Shown here piece after piece: positions 54,712 through 64,000 of a stretch of 64,000 bases of DNA. Both the position numbers and the translations under genes were made by a program. This DNA comes from Dugong dugon (lineage: Eukaryota; Chordata; Mammalia; Sirenia; Dugongidae), in contig CM057462.1 of NCBI GenBank assembly GCA_030035585.1, forward strand, positions 68,482,734-68,546,733, in the 5' to 3' direction. Positions within the stretch are counted from its first letter, which is position 1. Each line of letters begins with the position of its first letter. A model generated the notes under the pieces. That model ran no database searches and had not been told where the DNA came from. It saw nothing but the letters and a program-made list of their open reading frames with translations.

Positions 54712-55839
54712 AAGCATTACAGCTATCGTTTCTCTGTTTATCTCCTAGTTGGCCAAAGTTTGTGCTCCAGTTATTTATTTAAGAAAGAATCATGAAAACT
54801 ATACTTCCTGAATTATAGCATATAAAAGATTTTTTACTCATGTATGTGAAAAAAAGGTATATTTTTGAGCCCCATCTTTTTTTTTTCCATTGAGAACTTT
54901 GAGTAAGCATGGTTCCACTGTTCCCTGCTTTCTACCACTGAATGATGTTGTACAAAAGTGTGGAACTAGCTTAATACTTTTCTGTTATAAGAGATCTTTT
55001 CTTTGGACCCCCAAAGAAGTTTTTGTTTATCTTTGAAACATAGTATACTTATTAGGATATGCTTCTTTGTTGATTTTCTGTATCACTTTTTACCAGCATG
55101 TTGTGTTATGTTGTCTTTCAATCTGTACAGTCAAAGCTTTTTTCTGTTCAAATTTTCTTGCATTATATTTTGAATATTAATTTCTGTTACATTTATTCTG
55201 TTTAGACTTCAGGGACAGAAATTGATTGTACATGTCAGTCTTTACTTGTCTTACGTATCTATCATTTCTTTATAATCCTTTCAAATTATTTGTTCATTCT
55301 CATTCCAGTTGCCTAGTTTTCTCACTCCTGACTTCCTAACCCCTTAGCAATATATGGCCTCCTTTGCGCTGCATGCAATATAGCTTTCATTTCTATGGTC
55401 ATTATTTCTTCTTCCACTTCTTTCCACAGCTCTTCCAGCTCATATTTAATTTCTTGACATTGTTGCATTGTATATGTTATGAGACTTTGAACCTCTGCTT
55501 TGAACTCTTTGATTGTTCAGTTAAGCACTTTGAATTTTATGGCCATGAACTGCTATCTTTAAACACACAACTGAGCATTTTGTGTGATGTGTAAATCTTT
55601 TGAGAGTAAGAGCCATGTCTCATGCTTTTGCTCTTAGATAGCAGACAATTTGGGTGGACTAATAAGAGACACCTCTTGAAGCCAATATTCATTCACTCAT
55701 AAATAAAAATGTCTCTCAGACAGGGTAAACCTGCCCTGGAATCAGGACACAAACCCAGACCTGTCACCTCCCAAACAGGTGTCTTCCTATCCTAAGGATT
55801 TCCCAGAAAGCCAAAGTACATCTATTACCTAGTATACAA
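54712..55839. other. AT-rich non-coding, possible old L1 debris
   Basis: T-rich with no clear L1 order; a 76-codon frame at 55364-55594 lacks any motif. Confidence 0.4.
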
Positions 55840-56830
55840 GCAGGATTGTAAGATCTATTAATTCCAACATCTGGACTTCCTCAGGGATAAATTCCATCAA
55901 TTTTTTTTTCCTATGAATGGAGCATACTTTCTTTCTTTTTTTTTTTGCTTGCTTCATATTTTTTGTTTAAAACCAGACATTTTGAATATTATAATGTGGT
56001 AGCTCTGAAAATCAGATTCTTCTCCTTCCCAAGGGTTTGTTGTTTCTGGGTTTTTTTTGTGTGTGTGTGGTTGTTGTGACTATTTGTTGTTGTTGTTGTT
56101 GTTAGGTGCCCTCAAGTCTGTTCTAACTCATAGTGACCCTATATACAACAGAACAAAACACTGCCTGGTACTGTGCCATCCTCACAATCATTGCTATGCT
56201 TGAGCCTATTGTTGCAGCCACTGTGTTTGTTTAGTGACTTTCAAAAACTATTTTGCCATGTTTTGTTGGCTTAGAGGTTATCTAGTGATCTAGCAGAGAT
56301 TCCTTAAATGTCTGTAGCACAACTTCCCCCACCCCAAAATACTCTCTCAGTCTTTGCAGATTGGCTGTGTTGGGGCACTCCTTCAATGCTTAGCCAGGCC
56401 ATTTACAACTCTGCCTTAGCCTTCATTTTCTGCTTGTGCAGGGCCTAAAGATCAGTCAGAGTTGAAATCTTAAAGTCTTATTAGATCTTTTTTAAGCATG
56501 CATCCATCCCTGGGCATGCACTTGACTTTTTAGATTTACCAGTATATGTGGAAGATTTTCAAAGCCCTGTTCCCCTCTGTGTCTCCTTCCTCAGCCTCTT
56601 CCCTCACAGGCTTTTCAGTCTGTTTTCTCTTGTTCTATCTGTTACCCCTTGTCTCAGGTGGAATCACCATGGCTGCCTATGAGCTGGAGAATGGAGGAAT
56701 GATAGGTGGGTAAGCTAAAATGCCACAATTCTCTTACTGAAATTCAGCTGCTTCTTTCTTAATTAGTTCCCTGGTTGTTGCAAGTCTTTAAAATTATATT
56801 ATATTTAATATTAAATTATATTTCTAAGTT
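55840..56830 (-). mobile_element. Old L1 5' region, second copy
   Basis: Parallels 52920-54180: 'AAACCAGACATTTTGAATAT' vs 'AAACTGGACATTTTAAATAA', 'CTTCCCAAGGGTTTG' vs 'CCTCTCAGGGGTTTG', 'CTTAGCCAGGCCATTTACAA' vs 'CTCAGCTAGGCAGTTGACAA'. Interrupted by an RTE tail at 56085. Confidence 0.6.
56085..56222 (-). mobile_element. Short RTE 3' tail
   Basis: (GTT)n tract then 'TCTAACTCATAGTGACCCTA' and 'GCCTATTGTTGCAGCCACTG', the extreme 3' end of the RTE family. Confidence 0.85.
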
Positions 56831-59135
56831 TTGAAGAGGTTGCCTCTGAGAGCTTTTTTCCCAGCTTAATTACTCTTTTATTTGAGGGCATTTTGGAGTT
56901 CCCTACTTTACCATTTTTGGTGTTGTGAACAGTTTTAAATTGTAACTAGTAGGAGTAGTAGGAAGGAATTTACTTATTCTATGTTCTCTGGAACCAAAAG
57001 TTCCAGGAGCTATTTTTCAAATGAAGAATAGTTGTTCAATAATTGCTGACAGAAGAAGGAATCCTCATACTCCAAGACCCTACAGGTTTGCAAAGTGATT
57101 CTCCTCTGGGGGCTTTCCAGAGCTCCATATAACCTCCCTACTTGCTACAAAGTCTTCCAATACCATTGGGTGGCCTTAGTCATAAGGCCTGGTTGGCAGA
57201 AAAGCTTGCATTGCCACCTGGAACAGCTTGGACATGCTGAATAAAATTTACTGGAAGATTTATGGATTATCCAGTAAATGTTTCAGAACAGCACACCTCC
57301 AAAATTCAGAGGCCCATTGTGTCTCTTTCTTCATGATAGTCAGTGCAAGGTGCAAGTGTCTCTCACTTTAGGAGGGATATTCTGACATATCTTATACAAG
57401 TGGACCCTTAGAAATGTCACCAATATGGCAGGACCCTAAAATTGCACAGGGTTTATCTCCCTTTCTCTGGCATGCATCTGATATTTACTAAGGTACCTAG
57501 AGTGCTTGCTATTTACTGCTCACCAGGTGCAATCAGCATAACACCATTAATGTAATGAACCAGCATGATTTCTGTAGGATATTAAAATGATAGAAGTCTC
57601 TCCAGTCTATATTATGGCTGAGAGCAGAGAGTTTACATAGCCCTGAGACAGGATATTAAAGGTAGATAAAGGGAGAAAGGACATTCCAAATTACATGCAT
57701 TGGAAATAGCCTTATGCAAGTATATTTGAATGACATGGTACAAGTTGCTATTGTCAAAGGGACTCAAGACCAGGATGAGGGTTGGACTGTTTAAGATCAC
57801 TTCTAGCCTGAGATTTTATACGTTTCAGATACCAGAGTTGAGTGACAGATGGTGATGCTGGAAGTTCAAGGGAAACAAAACTGATCTGGGCCAAAATTAC
57901 TTAGGAAACTTCCTGAAGATGAGATCTATACAAGTTATTTATGGATGAGTAAGGATCAGTTGGAAAGTGGGAGAAGAGGGCATTCTAGATGGAACAGCCC
58001 ATGCAATGGCCTGAGGAGTCAGGAATGACCAAAGTAGAGGGATCATGTCAGGAGTTGGGGAAATAGGGTGGGCTTGCTGTGGTGTTTTTGCTGTTCTGAG
58101 AGCTCTAAGAAGGAAGCTCCATTAGTTCCAGAAGGTGATTCTCAGGTGCCCCTTCTAATGACCCAAGAACAGTTTTCCTAAGAAGCCCCCAAGAAACACA
58201 ATCAGTATCTCTGGCTGACAGTTTCATTTCTGTCTCCAGAAAAATCAAGCCTCCCCTTTCCCCAGGGCTTTTCCCCTTAGAGGCTGTGGCCTTCGAGCAG
58301 GAAACCCGGCACTAGAGACCCTTCCTTTCTCACAGTTCCACCTTACTCTTAGAACTCATATTTCTTTGATGCTTGGGGAATACTAAGAGCTCTCTAGGCT
58401 GGTAATTCCCCTGAATTTATCTTTTGGAGGAAGTTGCTAATGAGCAAACGCACCCTTAGCATTTATTAGTGTTTAGTAACATTCGTATGATCCTTGATTT
58501 ACAAATAAAACTTTTTTTCCTAAGCAAAGATGTTCCTCAGTTTACGAGTAATTTTCTTTTTCTAAGCAGCTGAGAGCAAATAGCATATTTTATTGACTGA
58601 ATCTGACTAGAAAGATACATGAAGTGTACATTATTTAACAGGTTCATCTTATGCCAACTTTTTCAAAACAATTTAATATTTGCCTGAAACTGAAGTGATA
58701 GAAATTTGGTTTTCTTTGAGAACACTAGTAATAGTTCAGTTCCTGGTTAATATGACAACTAATGTTGCTGGTATTGGATCTAAACTCACTCTCCTGCTTT
58801 AATTTTTTCCCTCTTATTGTTAAGCACTGACTTGGAATGCATGCTATGTGGGCAATGCAAGTTCACAGGTGTTCAGCGTTTACAATCAAATGCAGCTGAC
58901 CAGTTGAAATGGGTCTTTTCATATACGACAGATGAGAGAGTAAATTGATGCAAGTCTTCTGTAAATCCATTTTGTAACAGATATCAAAAGCCTAAGAAAT
59001 TGTCCTATTCTTTGATCTGGTAATTCCCGGTCTCTAAATTTACCCTTAGGATCTATTTGATCCATCTCTGGCCCTTCAAAGCCAGTCAGCCTACCTACAT
59101 GCTACTTAAAAGCCAGTTACATTAAAAAAAATCTT
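56831..59135. other. Non-coding; L2-like scrap near 57890-58060
   Basis: 'AGAGGGCATTCTAGATGGAA' and 'GCAATGGCCTGAGGAGTCAG' suggest the ancient L2-like repeat. The remainder shows no gene or element that I can name, and no frame over 60 codons. Confidence 0.45.
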
Positions 59136-59920
59136 GTTCTATACAAGGAAAAGATTAGTCCAAAGGACTAATGGACCACAGCTACCAAGGCCTCCACCGA
59201 ACTGAGTCCAGTACAACCAGATGGTGCCCGGCTACCACCACTGACTGCTCTGACCAGGATCACAGCAGAGGGTTCTGGACAGAGCTAGAGAAGGATGTAG
59301 AACATAATTCTAACTCACAAAAAAAAAAGCCAGATTTACTGGCCTAAAGGAGACTGGAGAAACCCCGAGAGTATGGCCTCCAGACACCCTTTTAGCTCAG
59401 TGGTGAAGTTAGCTCTGAGGTTCACCGTTCATCCCTGGGAGTGGACAGCCCCATAAAACCAAATGGGACTAATGAGGTACAGTAGTCCAGTGAGAAGGGC
59501 CAGAAGGCAGAAGGGGACAAGGAAGCTGGTGATAGGGAACCCAAGGTTGGGTAAGGATGTTGTTGATGTGTTGTGAGATTGTTAACCATTGTCATAGTGC
59601 AACATGTGTAGTAACTATTAAATGAGAAACTATTTTGTTCTGTAAGCCTTCATCTTAAGTGAGAATAGCAGCACAATTGGAAGAGTGTAGTCGATGTCAC
59701 TGAACTGTGCATGTAGAAATTTTTGAAATGGTGTACCTTTGGCTATGTGTATTTTCACCAAAAAAAAAAAAAAAAAAAAAAGGTTGAGAAGTTAGAGGGT
59801 TGAAGTTAGAAGTTGTGGGGTTGTTAACCAATGTCATAAAACAATATGTGTACTACTGTTTCATGAGAAACTATTTGTTCTGTAAGCCTTCACCTGAAGT
59901 ACAAAAAAAAAATAAAATGT
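59136..59920 (+). mobile_element. 5'-truncated young L1 3' UTR
   Basis: Same sequence as the 3' UTR of L1 copy 4 in the opposite orientation, from 'ATACAAGGAAAAGATTAGTC' to an A-rich end. A 20-plus A tract at about 59759-59780 sits between the two halves of a duplicated tail (59572-59660, 59817-59905). Confidence 0.85.
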
Positions 59921-59924
59921 TTAC

Positions 59925-60645
59925 TCATTGAAAGACATTGTTAGGAGAATAAAAAGGAAAGCCATAGAGTGGGAGAAAATATTTGCAAAGCATATACCTG
60001 ATAAAGGACTTATATCCAGAATACATACATATATATTCTCACAAAGCAAAAAATAAGAAATCCAATAGCACAATTAAAAAATGGACAAAAAAATTTAACA
60101 GACACTTCCCCAAAGAAGATATATGGGTGGCAAATAAGCACATGAAATTATGTTCAACATCATTTATCATTATGAAAATGCAAACTAAAACTACAATGAG
60201 ATATCACTTCATATCTCTTATGACAGCTAAAATAAGAAAGACTAGCCATACCAAGTGTTGGTGATGATTTTGAACAACTGAGACTCTTGTACATTGCTGG
60301 TCAGAAACCAAATTAAACCTGTGGCTGTCAAGTCGATTCCGACTCATAGCGACCCTATAGGACAGAGTAGAACTGCCAGTGGCTGGTGGATTCAAACTGC
60401 CAACCTTTTGGTTAGCAGCCAAGCTCTTAACCACTATGCTACCATGGTTTCCATATGATCCAGTTATAGTTTCATATATTTATTCAAGAGATATGAAAGC
60501 ATATGTGTACAAAAAGATGAGCACATGAATATCTATAGCATATATATGGTATACTTTGAAATATATACATGTCAAAATTATCAAATTGTATACTTTAATA
60601 TGGACAGTGTATTATCTATCAATTATACTGCAATAAATCTGTTAA
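59925..60645 (+). mobile_element. Old L1 ORF2 C-terminus and 3' end
   Basis: A 93-codon frame (59983-60264) reads 'KWTKKFNRHFPKEDIWVANKH', the conserved L1 ORF2 C-terminal block. After the SINE at 60307 come 'TCAAATTGTATACTTTAATA' and 'TATACTGCAATAAATCTGTT', an L1M 3' end. Confidence 0.8.
60307..60452 (-). mobile_element. AfroSINE-type SINE, short form
   Basis: 'GTCAAGTCGATTCCGACTCA' to head 'TATGCTACCATGGTTTCC'. Inserted in old L1 ORF2; no clear TSD read. Confidence 0.85.
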
Positions 60646-60980
60646 AAACATTGCACAGCATTTATGCAATGATTTCTGTTATTTAAAATTGTAAGTCCAT
60701 GAACATGTAGGTATGTCTATGTGTAATACAGTCTGAAGACATATTTTCTTGCAAGTGTGGCTGTTTCTGAATAGAGTGATTTTGACTCTCTTCTTTGTAT
60801 TTTTTGGTACTGTTATAAATTTTTACATGATATGATAACATTTCTAACTTAAGCTATTAAAAAAATGCTCATACATGATGCTTTAGATTAGAGATTTAAC
60901 ATATTCCTTTGTTCTCTGATCATATTTCAGATTCATCACTGGGGAATTCTGCCTGTCATTAAATAATCTATGCTTTGCAA
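60646..60980. other. Non-coding, no recognised element
   Basis: AT-rich, nothing named. Confidence 0.45.
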
Positions 60981-61147
60981 AGAGAGAGGCAGAAAGCACA
61001 GTGGTTAACAATGGTCAAGAACACACCTCTATCTTGGCTTATATTTTGGCTCCATCACTTACCACATACGTGAAGCTAAGTAAGTTACTTTAAATCTTTG
61101 TGACTCATTTATTTTATTTGGAAAAATGTAGTAATATAATATCCATA

Positions 61148-61770
61148 TGCAATGGTTAAGGTTGTGTGTCAACTTGGCTGGACCATGATTCTCAGTAATT
61201 TCTCAGTTGTATGATGTTGCAATCACTTCATGATAAGATTTGATATAATGTGATCATCTCCATGATGGGATCTGCTGTGAGTAGTCACTCAGTTGAAAGG
61301 GAGTTTCCTTGGACGTGTGGCCTGCGTTGAACATACATTCTGGCAAAGCTTGTGGGCTTTTGCTCACTCTAGATCCTGCAGCTGGCTCCTGTTTATCTAA
61401 CCTCCGGTTCTTGGGACTTGAGGTAGCAGCTTACCTGGGGTCTTGCCCACCAATCTTGGGATTTGTCGATCTTTGCAGCCTGTGAGCAAAAGCTCTGCTC
61501 TCTGACCTGCCAGTCTTGGGTTTGCCAGCCCCTGCAGCTGCGTGAATCAGGAGACGCCTCTATCTTGACCCACGGACTTGGGATGTTCCAGCCTCTACTA
61601 GCTGCGTGAGCCATTTCCTTGATATAAATCTATGTATATATTTGGAGTCCTGGTGGCATTCAGTTTCGTTCGGCTGCTAACAAAAAGGCTTGGTGTATAT
61701 ATATATATATATATATATATGTTTGTATGCTTTCCTAGTTTTGTTTCTCTAGAGAACCCAGCCTAAGACA
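61148..61770 (+). mobile_element. Solo MaLR-like LTR inside a MIR
   Basis: Begins TGCAATGG, ends 'AGAACCCAGCCTAAGACA'; CCATA (61143-61147) / TCATA (61771-61775). 'GTGTGTCAACTTGGCTGGAC' and 'CCTTGATATAAATC' place it in the MLT1-like group, plus orientation. Contains a SINE-head scrap at 61644-61694 ('GAGTCCTGGTGGCATTCAGT') and a TA microsatellite. Confidence 0.75.
61698..61721. repeat. (TA)n microsatellite
   Basis: Pure alternating TA tract inside the LTR, next to the SINE-head scrap. Confidence 0.9.
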
Positions 61771-61865
61771 TCATATTATAAGATTGTTATGACGATTAAA
61801 TGAATCAATATGTAAAGTACCTTATATATACTATGTGCTCTGTAAGTATTTGTTAAATAAATCTC

Positions 61866-62760
61866 GGTTAAGACAGAAAAACAAAATCTTGTTCTAGAAA
61901 ATTTCATTGTGTCTCTCCACTATCACCTGATGCTGTTACTCTTACTCCACCTTCTGGCTCTTAGGTTTCTGGGTCAGAACTATTCTGACAGTAAGGAGCG
62001 ATTCCTATTCTGATTGCTTGGTTTTTAGTAACCAGTTCAGATTCTCGCTTTGGTTTATTAACTCAACTTATTGCATTAAACTTAACCCTCGACTCTCAGG
62101 TTTACTTCTACATCCTCTGCAACACTGGGAAATAGTTATCTGTTATCATGAAATATTACCATCCTGCCTTATTCATCTTTATTCACCACAATAACAAGAG
62201 AAGGACATTTGAACATTGAAACACAGGAAATAATTGTTCCTCATGGAGTTAAACACCTCAGCATTATTGTTAATAGTTAAAAATTATGAACAATCCAACT
62301 TTCTAGTAATATGGGACAACTAAAGTAAATTATGGTGTGATAGCTGCAGGAAATATTATATTAAATTAAAACTATATTTATAAAGAGCTTAGTATAATAT
62401 GGAAAAAGGCTCACCAGAATGTAAACTCCACAAGGGCAGGGATTTTTTTTTAAATCTGTTTTCTCCACTCTTGTTTTCCTGGTACCTAGAACAGTACCTG
62501 ACATATAGTTGGCACTAAATAGATACTGAAAAAAAGGATAAACTTAAGTGTAAAATGTGGGACATTAAGTTGGATACATAAAATGATCACAAGTATATAA
62601 ACAAAAAAATTCAATAAAATATCCACAAAAAATGTTAACGGGTTGCCTTTGGTTGATGCAATATCCATTTTTTAAAAATCTTTCTTTTACTTTCCTGTGT
62701 TTTCCAAAATTCCCATGTAAATATATATTAAATGGAAGCTTTATATTTCCCAAAGTTTGA
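61866..62760. other. Non-coding, no recognised element
   Basis: AT-rich with short minus frames; no domain. Confidence 0.45.
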
Positions 62761-62908
62761 TGTGGTAGGTAGAGTCAAGTAAGACCCTTCAATCAATATC
62801 CGTATTCCCTTAACCTCAACCCATTTAATCAGATTGCTTGTTTAACACCCATGTAAGATCTGAATGGGAATCACTGAGATCATTTAATAGGATTTCTATA
62901 AGTCCACT

Positions 62909-63119
62909 AGGAGCCCTTGTGGCACAGTAGTTAAGCACTTGGCTGCTAACCACAAGGTCAGTGGTTTGAACACACCAGCCAAGTTCCGAGGGAGAAAGAT
63001 GTGGCAATCTGCTTTCGTAAAGATTTACAGCCTTGGAAACCCTATGGGGAAGTCTGGCTCTGTTGTATAGGATCACTGTGAGTCAGAATTGACTCTACAG
63101 CAATGGGTTTGATTTGGGG
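62909..63119 (+). mobile_element. AfroSINE-type SINE, long form
   Basis: Head 'GGAGCCCTTGTGGCACAGTA', middle 'GGGAGAAAGATGTGGCAATC', 3' half 'CACTGTGAGTCAGAATTGAC'. TSD TCTATAAGTCCACT / TCTGTAAGTCCATT at 62895-62908 and 63120-63133. Confidence 0.9.
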
Positions 63120-63196
63120 TCTGTAAGTCCATTGGCAAAACCGGATTATGTAGAGCCATCCATCTTCACTGGCTCATTGTGTCTCACCAATTTTGG

Positions 63197-63232
63197 TGTG
63201 TGTGTGTGTGTGTGTGTGTGTGCATGTGTGTT
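63197..63232. repeat. (TG)n microsatellite
   Basis: Thirteen or so TG units, then an imperfect extension (GCATGTGTG). Confidence 0.9.
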
Positions 63233-63469
63233 GAAAGTATGGATCTCTGTGGATGCAATCAATTGCCACCACAAATATCCAACCAATACCCCTGACCTCA
63301 CAATAAACCTGATATTAACATTTGAAGTTGGCAGATATAAGCTACAATTAATAATTTAATGAACATTTTCTAAAAGTGTTTATTTTTGAAGGCAATTATT
63401 CTCTAATGATAATTTTTACAATTATTTAAATTTTGAGGTCTGTTCCCATTTGATCTTAAACACAATTTT

Positions 63470-63600
63470 ATGATATAGGCAGAATCAGATGTGGTTATTT
63501 CCATTTTACAGATGACAGGACTGAATTCCAGAGAGATTGGGTGGTTTTCTAAGGGCTCAACAAATTTAGTTCAGCCTAAGTTCCAGGTCTCTTCTCACTG
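63470..63600 (-). repeat. MIR SINE (minus)
   Basis: 'GGTTATTTCCATTTTACAGA' and 'GACAGGACTGAATTCCAGAG' match reverse MIR. Confidence 0.65.
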
Positions 63601-64000
63601 CTCCCATGGTCCCTCTGGTGGTAGAATAAATTTAAGGATATGTCCGTTGTGTAAGCTGAGACACTCTCTTTGTAAATAGAAATCCAAGCTGCTGGCAACC
63701 ACAGTTGGGGTAGTACAATGGAAATAGAAGAGCCCATAAAAGTGAAGAAGATCTGAAAGAAGAGTTGGGGATATGGAAGACTGGGGTGGGGGTAGGGCTG
63801 GGAAAAATCACATAATAAACATTTACTGAGAAGTTAATATTTCACTGCACAATGCAATTTGCTTAGGCTATAGGATGCTGGTGAAGAGGATCTAAAGTAC
63901 TCAATAAAGCTCCAGACTTTAAGGATCTCACCCTGTAGTTGTGACTTAGAATAATAATTCTAAGTGTTTTCAATTCCTCAATAGTATCGCATCTTTTATC
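63601..64000. other. Non-coding, no recognised element
   Basis: No element or exon identified up to the window end. Confidence 0.45.

Larger units (their letters stand above)
60985..61865 (+). repeat. MIR SINE split by an LTR
   Basis: 5' half 60985-61147 ('AGCACAGTGGTTAACAATGG', 'GGCTCCATCACTTACCACAT') and 3' half 61771-61865 ('ATTGTTATGACGATTAAATG', 'TCTGTAAGTATTTGTTAAAT') join to one MIR when 61148-61770 is removed. Confidence 0.75.

Overview
The window reads as a placental-mammal chromosome, and most likely an afrotherian; elephant is my best guess. The main evidence is a family of about 160-210 bp tRNA-derived SINEs (box A and box B, a 3' half ending in a 'GAATCGACTC' type sequence) that shares its 3' end with RTE-class LINEs. 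From memory this is the AfroSINE/RTE1 pair of Paenungulata. Pan-mammalian MIR, L1M, MaLR-type LTR, hAT and Tigger fossils fill in the rest. Composition is AT-rich, and no bacterial-type operons, rRNA or CRISPR are visible.

Genes: I find no intact protein-coding gene. Two single-exon class II olfactory receptor (OR) pseudogenes lie about 10 kb apart in convergent orientation. The one at 32474-33388 (+) has one in-frame TAG and an 11-codon deletion. The one at 43499-44444 (-) has two 1-nt deletions and one TGA. Each keeps a plausible splice acceptor just upstream of its ATG, as expected for OR genes with a 5' non-coding exon. The window is probably the edge of, or a gap in, an OR cluster.

Layout. 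1-5550: unique sequence with MIR, L1M and one SINE with a perfect 13-bp target-site duplication (TSD). 5550-30360: a large stack of nested retroelements, mostly L1 on the minus strand. An old L1 (5550-11066) appears to resume only at about 29708. Between these lie a second old L1 (11067-17990, itself carrying LTRs, SINEs, a hAT and a Tigger-like element), a third L1 (18005-21340, carrying a SINE and an RTE), and a nearly full-length, young-looking L1 (21341-29705). 30360-37360: old plus-strand L1 debris, the first OR pseudogene and L2-like fossils. 37372-40617: a long but deleted RTE followed by an LTR. 40620-48110: MIRs, the second OR pseudogene, L2-like and CR1/L3-like fossils. 48813-49831: a 1-kb solo MaLR-like LTR with a perfect 5-bp TSD. 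51610-56830: 5' halves of old L1s with an LTR and RTE tails. 56830-64000: L1 3' ends, an LTR inside a MIR, a SINE, and otherwise unremarkable sequence.

Nothing here looks like a novel functional system. What deserves a second look is retroelement architecture: 283-bp tandem modules in the L1 5' UTR, a duplicated 3' tail in the L1 3' UTR seen in two copies, a nest about five elements deep with base-resolved TSDs, and a long MaLR-like LTR with internal repeats. Family names are from memory and need a RepeatMasker/Dfam run. Junctions and TSDs were read directly from the sequence.
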